Below are positions 1 through 5,757 of a stretch of DNA of 7,466 nucleotides, piece by piece. How positions within the stretch are numbered: position 1 is the first letter of the stretch; each line of letters begins with the position of its first letter. This DNA comes from Akkermansia muciniphila (lineage in GTDB: Bacteria; Verrucomicrobiota; Verrucomicrobiia; Verrucomicrobiales; Akkermansiaceae): the NCBI GenBank assembly GCA_943324575.2, contig CALPMD020000056.1, positions 1-7,466 on the forward strand, written 5' to 3'. The notes under the pieces were generated by a model. That model was not told where the DNA came from and did no database searches. It saw only the letters and a list, made by a program, of their open reading frames with translations. The position numbers and the translations under genes are program-made.

Positions 1-208
1 CGACGTAGACCTCCTTCGCATCAATCAGATAGAAGGCCTCGCGCAGAGAGGGTTCTTCTTTCCAGAAGCAGCAGTGGACTTCGCTAAACAAGTGGCGTCG
101 GCGGATCTCATCGGCGTGATCGAAATATGGCGTCGAGGAATCCGGGTTCTCGGTGGAACCGTGACCGACGATGAGGAGGGCGCTGTTAGGCTTGGGCGCG
201 ATGGACAT
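1..208 (-). CDS. CbiX-like sirohydrochlorin chelatase, N-terminal part (cut by left window edge)
   Basis: The reading frame enters on the minus strand and is open to base 1, so only the N-terminus (about 69 residues) is visible. Residues just after the start read ALLIVGHGST, the conserved opening strand and glycine-histidine loop of the CbiX/SirB class II chelatase fold; the histidine is the known metal-binding catalytic residue of the family. It is followed by HADEIRRRHLF and by CCFWKEEPS, a block typical of a CbiX subgroup. Family members insert cobalt or iron into sirohydrochlorin in the cytoplasm, for cobalamin or siroheme synthesis; which metal is used here cannot be told. I chose the ATG at 208 because the conserved strand then begins about ten residues in. 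The in-frame ATG at 229 would add seven residues (MSRHLGG), and neither start has a good ribosome binding site. The gene is divergent from the LipM-like gene. Family assignment is fairly sure, exact substrate is not. Confidence 0.8.
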   Translation of the reverse strand, partial: MSIAPKPNSALLIVGHGSTENPDSSTPYFDHADEIRRRHLFSEVHCCFWKEEPSLREAFYLIDAKEVYV

Positions 209-298
209 GCCCCCAAGGTGGCGTGACATCGCCAGAATGCAAGACGCGGAAAGTTTTCGGTTTCCTGTTTTCGGATTTTCGTCAGAGAATCGCTGCGG

Positions 299-973
299 AT
301 GGAGGTTTTTCAAACATTGCGCCTATGGGTCGATCCGCTGCGGCGGTCGGGCCCGGAGTCGATGGCGGTGGATGAATGGTTGTTAGAAACCGCGACGGCA
401 CCGCTGCTGCGCGTCTATCGCTGGCAGGGGGACTGGGCGAGTGTTGGATATTTCGGGAAAATCGCTGAGGCGCAGGCCGCGATTCCCCGCGTATCATGGG
501 TGCGCCGCTGGACGGGCGGTGGGATCGTGGATCATCGTGCCGACTGGACTTACACCTTGGTGGTACCCCAAGCAGAGCCTTTGGCCTCCTGGCGCGGGGC
601 GGAAATTTATCGGGCGATCCATGCCGCATTGGCGGACGCCTTGGTGGCTGAAGGAATCGCCGCTCGCCTCTGTGGGGGGGGCGAGGAGACCGGCGCTGCG
701 CTGTGTTTTGAGAATCCCGTGAACCACGATTTGTTAGGTCCGGACGGCCGGAAACTTTCGGGTGCTGGACAACGCAGATCGCGGCAAGGGCTGCTGCATC
801 AAGGATCAGTTTTAGCCGCCTGTGGGGAGTTGGATTCCCAGCAACGGGCTGAGGCTTTAGCAGGGCGTTTGGCTCGTTGCTGGCAGCCGTTTCACGCCCA
901 GCCCGAACCGCTGGATCTTGCTCAGCGGGTGACAGCCCGCTATGCGCGGGATGGCTGGACCTGTCGCCGGTGA
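299..973 (+). CDS. Lipoate ligase-fold protein, probably LipM-like octanoyltransferase
   Basis: A complete 224-residue protein of the BPL/LplA/LipB fold, one catalytic domain with no LplA accessory domain. Visible family blocks in order: SGPESMAVDEWLL (17-29), the acyl-pocket loop RRWTGGGIVDH (69-79), a cysteine-phenylalanine pair (C136-F137), GRKLSGAGQRR (150-160) with the conserved lysine K152, and LHQGSVL (166-172). Known family biology: LplA adenylates and attaches free lipoate, while LipM moves octanoate from acyl carrier protein through a cysteine thioester. C136 sits where I recall the LipM acyl cysteine and LplA has none, so I infer a transferase acting in lipoyl assembly; ligase or amidotransferase activity remains possible. 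The ATG at 299 keeps the conserved N-terminal block; the ribosome site is weak (GAGA). The gene faces the methyltransferase gene convergently with a 69-base gap. Family call is firm, subfamily moderate. Confidence 0.85.
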   Translation: MEVFQTLRLWVDPLRRSGPESMAVDEWLLETATAPLLRVYRWQGDWASVGYFGKIAEAQAAIPRVSWVRRWTGGGIVDHRADWTYTLVVPQAEPLASWRGAEIYRAIHAALADALVAEGIAARLCGGGEETGAALCFENPVNHDLLGPDGRKLSGAGQRRSRQGLLHQGSVLAACGELDSQQRAEALAGRLARCWQPFHAQPEPLDLAQRVTARYARDGWTCRR

Positions 974-1042
974 GTGGCGGAAATCGCTCCATCTGCCCAT
1001 ACTACAGGCGGCAGCAAAGCGCGGCGCTCTGCAGGAGAGTAT

Positions 1043-2197
1043 TCAAATCACGCGCGACCAGAGCACCTTGAGGTAGCGGGACTCTGGGTAGTTCGAGAGG
1101 GTGGGGTGGTCGGCGCCAGCACCGGTGCGGTCGAGCATTTGCAGGCGCTTGTTGCGGCGGTGGGCGGAGGTGATGACGATTTGCTCGAACTCGCCGACAC
1201 CGAGGTGGCCGGAGCAGGAACAGGTGACGTAAAGACCCTCGGGAGCAACGAGTTGCAGCGCGAGTTTGTTGAGGTCGGCGTATTTAGCAGTGCCGAGGTC
1301 GTCCTCGCGGCCGTGGATGAACTTCGGCGGGTCGGCAATGACGAGATCCCAGGTGCGGCCGTTTTCGATCATCGTGCGGGCCCAGGTGAAGGCGTCAGCG
1401 TGGGTGAATTTGACCTTGGCGTTGTTCAGGTTGGCGTTGCGCTTGGCCATCGCGATCGCGGTTTCATCCAGATCGACGCCAGTCACATCGGTCGCCCCGG
1501 CGAGTGCGGCGGATATGCTGAAGCCGCCTGTGTAGCAGCAGAGGTCGAGTACGGTGCGTCCTTCGGCGAGTGCGGCGAATTGCTGGCGGTTGTCGCGCTG
1601 GTCGCAGAAGAAGCCGGTTTTGTGGCCGTCGCTAAAGTCGACTTCGTAGCGCACGCCGTTTTCGCGGATTTTCACGGAGCGCACGTTGTCGGATTCGACG
1701 CCGCCAAAGCGCGGAATTCCTTCGATGCGGCCTAATTCCATGTCCACGCCGACGACCACGCGCTGGGTGTCGAAGCATTCGTGGAGCAGCGGCAGCCACT
1801 TGGGCAGGCGCTGCCAGGCGGCGAGGTTGGTGATTTCGACTGAGAGCACGTCAGCAAATTTATCGGCGACGATGCCCGGCATGAAGTCAGCGTCGCCGTG
1901 AATGGCGCGGTAGCTGTCAGTGTGCGCGTCGAGTTTGAGGACCTTGCGGCGGAGGTGGGCGGCGCGGCGGATGGCGTTTTCGAAAAACGTCTCGTCGTCC
2001 AGAGGTTCCAGCGAATGGCTGACGACCCGCAGCGGCATGCGCGACTTCGGATTCCACAAGCCCCAGCCGAAAGGCGTGCCTTCTTTGCCTAACACGAGCA
2101 CGAAGGAACCCGGCATCGCGTCGCGGGAAACTTCGCCAATCATCTTTGGCCAGATTGAGGGGTGGAACGTTTGGTACTTAAGTTGGACAGTCGGCAC
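1043..2197 (-). CDS. rlmI: RlmI-like 23S rRNA (cytosine-C5) methyltransferase, class I SAM-dependent
   Basis: A complete protein of 384 residues, close to the roughly 395 of Escherichia coli RlmI, which methylates C1962 of 23S rRNA. A PUA-type RNA-binding domain fills about residues 1-75. A central domain follows, with GDADFMPGIVADKF (101-114), matching the family's G-E-A-D-G-x-P-G block. The catalytic Rossmann domain shows KTGFFCDQRDNR (193-204), SAM motif I around VLDLCCYTGGF (216-226), the acidic D242 of motif II, motif IV DPPKF (289-293) and motif VI TCSCSGHL (325-332). A cysteine in motif VI (C326 or C328) is the expected nucleophile for cytosine C5 methylation. The start is GTG at 2197; no ATG lies upstream in frame before the preceding gene and no clear Shine-Dalgarno is seen. 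It lies 66 bases downstream of the DUF2064-like gene on the same strand, so co-transcription is plausible. Substrate position is inferred from the family. Confidence 0.9.
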   Translation of the reverse strand: MPTVQLKYQTFHPSIWPKMIGEVSRDAMPGSFVLVLGKEGTPFGWGLWNPKSRMPLRVVSHSLEPLDDETFFENAIRRAAHLRRKVLKLDAHTDSYRAIHGDADFMPGIVADKFADVLSVEITNLAAWQRLPKWLPLLHECFDTQRVVVGVDMELGRIEGIPRFGGVESDNVRSVKIRENGVRYEVDFSDGHKTGFFCDQRDNRQQFAALAEGRTVLDLCCYTGGFSISAALAGATDVTGVDLDETAIAMAKRNANLNNAKVKFTHADAFTWARTMIENGRTWDLVIADPPKFIHGREDDLGTAKYADLNKLALQLVAPEGLYVTCSCSGHLGVGEFEQIVITSAHRRNKRLQMLDRTGAGADHPTLSNYPESRYLKVLWSRVI

Positions 2198-2263
2198 GGC
2201 GGGAATACGAAGCAGTCGAGGGGAAATGTCGAATGATTTCAGTGCGGGGCCGCACGCGGCCGA

Positions 2264-2839
2264 TCAGGCCTCCTCTTCCCATGCGCGTTTGAGGGCGGGT
2301 CCCAGGGCGCTGGCGAGGGCTTCTTGCCAATGGTCACCGGTGCGGACGACGGCGAGTTCGGGGAGTTGTTGGAGGGGGAGATCGGCGGGAGCATCGCTGG
2401 CGTGGGCGCGCAGGTATTCCCCGCCGCCGATGGCGGGGCCGACGATGCGGTGGCTGCGGCGATCGAGTCCTAATAGCGCGGCGTGGACCCAGCGGGCACC
2501 GAGGTAGGGGCAGAGGATTTCGCCGTGGGCGTGGACGGTGAATTCGTCAGCGCTTCCTCCAAAGTCGATTTCCCACCCTTCGCTGCGAAACACATGGTCG
2601 TGGGTCTGCCAACTTTCGGAGAGACGGGGCAGCAGCCAGAAGCGCACGGCTTCGTCGGCATCGGCGGGCGCGATGCTGAGCCTCAGCCGGGCCTTGGCGA
2701 GTCCACGGAGCTGGCGCAGGGTGGTGACGACGAGGGCTCGGTAGCGGCGCGCGGCCTCGTCGGGTCCGTGTTCAGCCACCATTTCCGGCATGACGAGGCC
2801 GGGCAGGGGTTCTTGGATGTGAAGCGTCAGCAGTCGCAC
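2264..2839 (-). CDS. Divergent DUF2064-like (GT-A fold) protein with altered signature motifs
   Basis: A 191-residue soluble protein, no signal peptide or membrane segment. The pattern follows the DUF2064/TIGR04282 family of nucleotidyltransferase-like GT-A proteins: PLPGLV (11-16) then GPDEAARRYRALVVTTL (25-41) matches the family opening, CPYLGARWVHAALLGLD (110-126) matches the cysteine-proline-x-leucine block and the helix after it, and GPAIGGGEYL (134-143) matches GPAxDGGYYL. The residues normally thought to bind the nucleotide and metal have changed: the K-T-R-L after the proline-glycine turn is MPEM, the aspartate before CP is leucine, and GPAxDGG has G in place of D. I infer either a shifted function or lost catalysis. 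The start must be GTG at 2839 or later, because an in-frame TAA lies only three codons upstream. It precedes the RlmI-like gene by 66 bases and is divergent from ftsK. Real gene: confident. Family: moderate. Function: unknown. Confidence 0.7.
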   Translation of the reverse strand: MRLLTLHIQEPLPGLVMPEMVAEHGPDEAARRYRALVVTTLRQLRGLAKARLRLSIAPADADEAVRFWLLPRLSESWQTHDHVFRSEGWEIDFGGSADEFTVHAHGEILCPYLGARWVHAALLGLDRRSHRIVGPAIGGGEYLRAHASDAPADLPLQQLPELAVVRTGDHWQEALASALGPALKRAWEEEA

Positions 2840-2969
2840 GCCGACAGTTTAGCCCAGCCTACAGATCCGACCAAGTGCGGATTATCGAGGACTCGCCGGA
2901 TTTTCGAGTTCTGAAAACGATCTTGCGGCCGGGGGCGAGTCGGGGAATGATTTGGGCACAGCGAAAGTC

Positions 2970-5426
2970 ATGGCAGCCAAGGATAATAAAAAACGAGGTG
3001 AAATTCCCGAGCCGACGCGGTGGACGAATGAAATCACAGGGATTCTTTGGATCGTGGGAGGATTATTGCTATTGCTGTCGCTGGTGAAATACAGCCCGGC
3101 GGATTTACCGCGGTGGGGGATGTTTGAGGCATTCGCTGGCAAGTCGGGTGCGAAGGGCGAGAATTTGATCGGCCCGGTGGGGGGGATTCTCGGATTTTTA
3201 CAGGTTTTGCTATTCGGTGCGGCGGGCGTCTTGCTGCCGGTGGGGTTCATCTGGTTCGGCATCATCAAGCTAGCCTTCGAGGCACGGATCTGGCCGCGGG
3301 CGGTGATGGGTTTTTGCCTGTTGCTGCTGTCGGCCGCGGCCTGGCTGCATGCGTGTGATTTCTTTTTTAAGGAGTGGGCGCTTACCTGCGATCTGCCCAG
3401 CCCTGGTGGTGTGATCGGTGAAGGGCTGGGGGGCTTCGTGCTAACGCGTTTGATCGGCCGCGCGGGCACGCTGATTCTCACCAGCGGTGCTTATCTGATA
3501 GCGATGATCCTGCTCACCGGCCAGCAGCCGGTACGATTCACCAAGGCCTGCCTTCAATTGGCGAGGGAGCATTTTCAAGCGTGGCAAGCCAGCCGCAGCG
3601 CTGCCGGCAAAGTGGCCGCGCGCGAAGCAGAGATGCAGGCCGAACGCGACCGCCAGCGCGAGCAACGGCGCAAGGACCGCGACGCCACCAAGTCCGCTAG
3701 CACCAAGGCTGTGGTGGACGAGCCACAGATCATGCTGCCACTGCGCAACATTCCCACGCCGCAGATCATCGACGCCTCGCAGCGGCGGGCGAACGACCCG
3801 GAGGTGGTGGGCGGCAAGCCATTCGAGCGCAAGAAGCCGAGCGGTCACCAGTTTCTTTCCGTCACGGGCTTCGAGAACTACGAACTGCCGGGCTTTGATC
3901 TCTTGGACATCGACGAATCCGTCGAGGCACCGGAAGCCAACCGCGAGGAGCTGCTGGCCACCCAGCGTACGATCATCGATACCCTGCAGGCCTTCGGCAT
4001 CGAAGTAACGGCCGGAGATATTACCCGCGGGCCAACGATCACCCGCTACGAAATCTATCCGTCGACGGGACTGCGGGTTTCGCGCATTTCGCAGTTGGAA
4101 GCTGACCTCGCCCGCGCCACCTGCGCCGAGCGCATCAACATCCTCGCGCCGATTCCCGGCAAGGACACCGTCGGTATCGAGATCGCGAACTTGCAGAAAG
4201 TCGCCGTGCCGCTGCACGAGCTACTGCACGACCCCGAGTTTCGCTCGGCCAAGAAGAAGATCCCGCTCGCGCTGGGCAAGGATGTTTATGGCAAGACCGT
4301 CATCGGTGATCTCGCGGCGATGCCACACTGCTTGGTGGCGGGTGCCACGGGCTCGGGTAAATCGGTTTGTATCAACTCGATCATCGCTTCGATGCTGTTC
4401 AAGTTCGGTCCCGATGAACTGCGTTTCATCATGGTCGACCCCAAGGTGGTGGAAATGCAGATGTACAACCGCCTGCCGCACTTGGTCGTGCCCGTCGTCA
4501 CCGATCCGAAAAAGACCGTGGCCGCCCTCAAGTGGGTGGTCAACGAAATGGAGAAGCGCTACCGCATCTTCGCCAAGGAAGGCGTTCGCAATTTCGACAG
4601 CTTCAACAGCCGCCCGCGTCCCGACAAAGCCGAGCCGGTGGTCGAAGAGTTCGCACCCGAACTGGAAGATCCCGCAGACGACGAGACCATCGAGTCGATT
4701 GCCCTCGCGCTGGAATCCGGCGAACTCGGCCCACAAGACGATTTGGATGACATCGAGATGTTCGAGGAAAAGATCCCCGATCGCTTCCCCTACATCGTCG
4801 TGCTCATCGACGAGCTTGCCGACCTGATGCAGACTGCCCCGGCGGATGTGGAAATGTGCATTGCCCGGATCGCGCAGAAGGCACGGGCTGCGGGCATTCA
4901 CCTGATCATCGCCACCCAGACGCCTCGCGCCGATGTGGTGACTGGCATTATCAAGGCAAACATCCCGTGCCGGATCGCCTTCCAAGTTTCCTCGGCGCTC
5001 GACTCGCGCGTCATTCTCGACACCAAGGGGGCGGACAAACTGGTCGGCAAGGGCGACATGCTCTACCTGCCACCTGGTTCGGCCAAGCTCGAACGCGCAC
5101 AGGGAGCCTACGTCACGGACGCTGAAATCGAGCGCATCATCGACCACTGCGCCGCGCAGGGATCGCCCAAGTTCGAGACCGACATCCACGCCTCGATTCA
5201 CAGCGACAGCGATGACGAGGAGGACGATGTTTCCCAAGCCGACGAAGATCTGATCATGAAGTGCATCGAAGTGGTGCGCCAAGAGCAGAAGGCCAGCACC
5301 TCGCTGCTGCAGCGCCGCCTGCGCCTAGGCTACACCCGCGCCGCGCGGATGGTCGACATTCTCGAGCAACGCGGCATTGTCGGCCCGGGCGAAGGCGCGA
5401 AGGCACGCGAAGTTTTCCTCAAGTAA
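2970..5426 (+). CDS. ftsK: DNA translocase FtsK/SpoIIIE
   Basis: An 818-residue membrane-anchored ATPase that pumps chromosome ends through the closing septum and, in known systems, activates XerCD recombination at dif. Counting from the ATG, four hydrophobic segments (about 22-40, 72-101, 111-129, 163-184) form the FtsK 4TM domain. A short charged linker (about 197-290) is closer to SpoIIIE than to the very long E. coli linker. The alpha/beta motor follows, with Walker A GATGSGKS (458-465), the DPKVVEMQMYNRLPHL block, Walker B VLIDE (611-615) and TQTPRADVVTGIIKANIP. An acidic linker (745-760) leads to the gamma winged helix (about 758-818), the DNA-orientation reader. A 51-residue acidic insertion (551-601) lies just before Walker B. 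A TTG at 2952 would add six residues; I prefer ATG because of the typical MAAKDNKKRG start. It is followed by the palindromic repeat, not by a co-directional protein gene. Confidence 0.97.
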   Translation: MAAKDNKKRGEIPEPTRWTNEITGILWIVGGLLLLLSLVKYSPADLPRWGMFEAFAGKSGAKGENLIGPVGGILGFLQVLLFGAAGVLLPVGFIWFGIIKLAFEARIWPRAVMGFCLLLLSAAAWLHACDFFFKEWALTCDLPSPGGVIGEGLGGFVLTRLIGRAGTLILTSGAYLIAMILLTGQQPVRFTKACLQLAREHFQAWQASRSAAGKVAAREAEMQAERDRQREQRRKDRDATKSASTKAVVDEPQIMLPLRNIPTPQIIDASQRRANDPEVVGGKPFERKKPSGHQFLSVTGFENYELPGFDLLDIDESVEAPEANREELLATQRTIIDTLQAFGIEVTAGDITRGPTITRYEIYPSTGLRVSRISQLEADLARATCAERINILAPIPGKDTVGIEIANLQKVAVPLHELLHDPEFRSAKKKIPLALGKDVYGKTVIGDLAAMPHCLVAGATGSGKSVCINSIIASMLFKFGPDELRFIMVDPKVVEMQMYNRLPHLVVPVVTDPKKTVAALKWVVNEMEKRYRIFAKEGVRNFDSFNSRPRPDKAEPVVEEFAPELEDPADDETIESIALALESGELGPQDDLDDIEMFEEKIPDRFPYIVVLIDELADLMQTAPADVEMCIARIAQKARAAGIHLIIATQTPRADVVTGIIKANIPCRIAFQVSSALDSRVILDTKGADKLVGKGDMLYLPPGSAKLERAQGAYVTDAEIERIIDHCAAQGSPKFETDIHASIHSDSDDEEDDVSQADEDLIMKCIEVVRQEQKASTSLLQRRLRLGYTRAARMVDILEQRGIVGPGEGAKAREVFLK

Positions 5427-5436
5427 GGCTGAAGCG

Positions 5437-5543
5437 TAGCTGGAGCATCCTGCTCCAGACCGTTGCAGAGGCGTCCCGCCTCCTGCCTGAATCCCTTTGG
5501 GCGAGACGCCCAAACAACGGTCTGGAGCGAGACGCTCCAGCCA
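5437..5543. repeat. Compound inverted repeat with four tri-loop hairpins (REP/MITE-like or bidirectional terminator)
   Basis: Four perfect stems lie in a row, each with a three-base loop: 5440-5458 (8 bp, loop TCC), 5468-5482 (6 bp, loop TCC), 5496-5514 (8 bp, loop AGA) and 5522-5540 (8 bp, loop AGA). The outer two hairpins and the spacers next to them are also complementary to each other. Bases 5439-5465 match the reverse complement of 5515-5541 with three mismatches, all at the tip of the first hairpin. Where the outer arms differ, pairing is kept: A-T at the tip of the first hairpin, G-C at the tip of the fourth. It starts ten bases after the ftsK stop. No long T run follows, so a simple intrinsic terminator is not the obvious reading; a dispersed genomic repeat is my preferred inference, since one window cannot show other copies. 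Confidence 0.75.
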
Positions 5544-5561
5544 CTTTGGCAAAACTGTTGG

Positions 5562-5618
5562 AAAAAAGACAATTAAAGTCATTTTCCGATTGTCAAATCG
5601 TCAGCAGCGATTCTTACT
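5562..5618 (+). promoter_or_regulatory. Candidate tRNA-Phe promoter with AT-rich upstream (UP-like) element
   Basis: A -35-like TTGTCA at 5590-5595 matches five of six sigma-70 consensus bases. About 17 bases later lies a poor -10 (CTTACT, 5613-5618), then a GC-only stretch GCGCGCCCC (5619-5627) like the discriminators of growth-rate-controlled stable RNA promoters. Just upstream of the -35, 20 of the 24 bases at 5562-5585 are A or T, in A and T tracts, at about the spacing of an UP element. This would start transcription near 5625, some 27 bases before the mature tRNA. The weak -10 is the main doubt. Confidence 0.4.
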
Positions 5619-5625
5619 GCGCGCC

Positions 5626-5641
5626 CCACCCGCAAGGGTGG
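5626..5641 (+). other. Short GCAA-tetraloop hairpin upstream of tRNA-Phe
   Basis: CCACCC and GGGTGG form a perfect 6 bp stem closing a GCAA loop, a stable GNRA-class tetraloop. It ends ten bases before the mature tRNA 5' end. If the proposed promoter is right it sits at the very start of the tRNA precursor, where it could guide or protect 5' leader processing. Alternatively it terminates read-through from ftsK, but the following TTGTGTTAA is a weak U tract. Confidence 0.4.
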
Positions 5642-5651
5642 TTGTGTTAAT

Positions 5652-5724
5652 GGCCCGATAGCTCAGTCGGTAGAGCAGTGGATTGAAAATTCACGTGTCG
5701 GCGGTTCGAATCCGTCTCGGGCCA
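5652..5724 (+). tRNA. tRNA-Phe (anticodon GAA)
   Basis: A full cloverleaf of 73 bases. The acceptor stem pairs 5652-5658 (GGCCCGA) with 5717-5723 (TCGGGCC). The D stem is GCTC/GAGC with loop AGTCGGTA. The anticodon stem 5678-5682/5690-5694 has one G-T pair and closes the loop TTGAAAA, whose bases 5685-5687 are the GAA anticodon, reading phenylalanine UUC/UUU codons. There is a five-base variable loop GTGTC, and a T arm 5700-5716 with loop TTCGAAT and one G-T pair. The discriminator is A5724, as expected for tRNA-Phe. The next bases are CTT, so the 3' CCA is not encoded and must be added by a CCA-adding enzyme. Confidence 0.97.
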
Positions 5725-5726
5725 CT

Positions 5727-5757
5727 TTGCTCACTCAAGCAGTTTTTTGAGTGGCAA
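5727..5757. terminator. Bulged hairpin between convergent tRNA-Phe and tsp, possible bidirectional terminator
   Basis: TTGC plus CACTCAA (5727-5738, with T5731 bulged) pairs with TTGAGTG plus GCAA (5747-5757), giving 11 base pairs around an eight-base loop at 5739-5746. It begins three bases after the tRNA and overlaps the last codons and stop codon (5731-5733) of the convergent protease gene. Its place between two converging units fits a shared transcription end. Neither strand has a T run straight after the stem, so it is not a canonical intrinsic terminator; it may instead stabilise or mark processed 3' ends. Confidence 0.45.

Noticed and set aside
25..216. Short minus-strand frame beginning MGACPSRPS
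   Set aside because: It is in a different frame from the CbiX-like coding sequence, which shows VGHGS and FWKEEP and stays open to the window edge.
282..992. 236-codon minus-strand frame over the LipM-like gene
   Set aside because: Its translation is proline, arginine and serine-rich with no domain pattern, and it fully overlaps a gene with clear conserved blocks.
1014..1032. Imperfect hairpin GCAAAGC/GCTCTGC in the convergent gap between the LipM-like and rlmI-like genes
   Set aside because: A seven-pair stem with an internal mismatch and no T tract; position fits a terminator but the structure is weak.
974..1735. 253-codon plus-strand frame opposite the rlmI-like gene
   Set aside because: The minus-strand protein has all the methyltransferase motifs; the plus-strand translation is a low-complexity valine, alanine and glycine-rich shadow.
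2242..2255. Hairpin GTGCGG/CCGCAC between the DUF2064-like and rlmI-like genes
   Set aside because: Only a five-pair stem with a four-base loop in GC-rich DNA and no T run on either strand; not enough to call a terminator.
2881..2886. GATAAT on the minus strand, 42 bases upstream of the DUF2064-like GTG start
   Set aside because: A good -10 match, but no convincing -35 at 16-18 bases, so it remains only a hint of a promoter.
2923..2951. Possible ftsK promoter: TTGCGG, 17 bases, AATGAT
   Set aside because: Only three of six and four of six consensus bases match; such matches are common by chance, so I do not call it.
4221..5282. Long open frame (353 codons) on the minus strand opposite ftsK
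   Set aside because: It lies wholly inside the FtsK motor-coding region, its translation shows no recognisable family motif, and long antisense frames are expected opposite GC-rich coding sequence.
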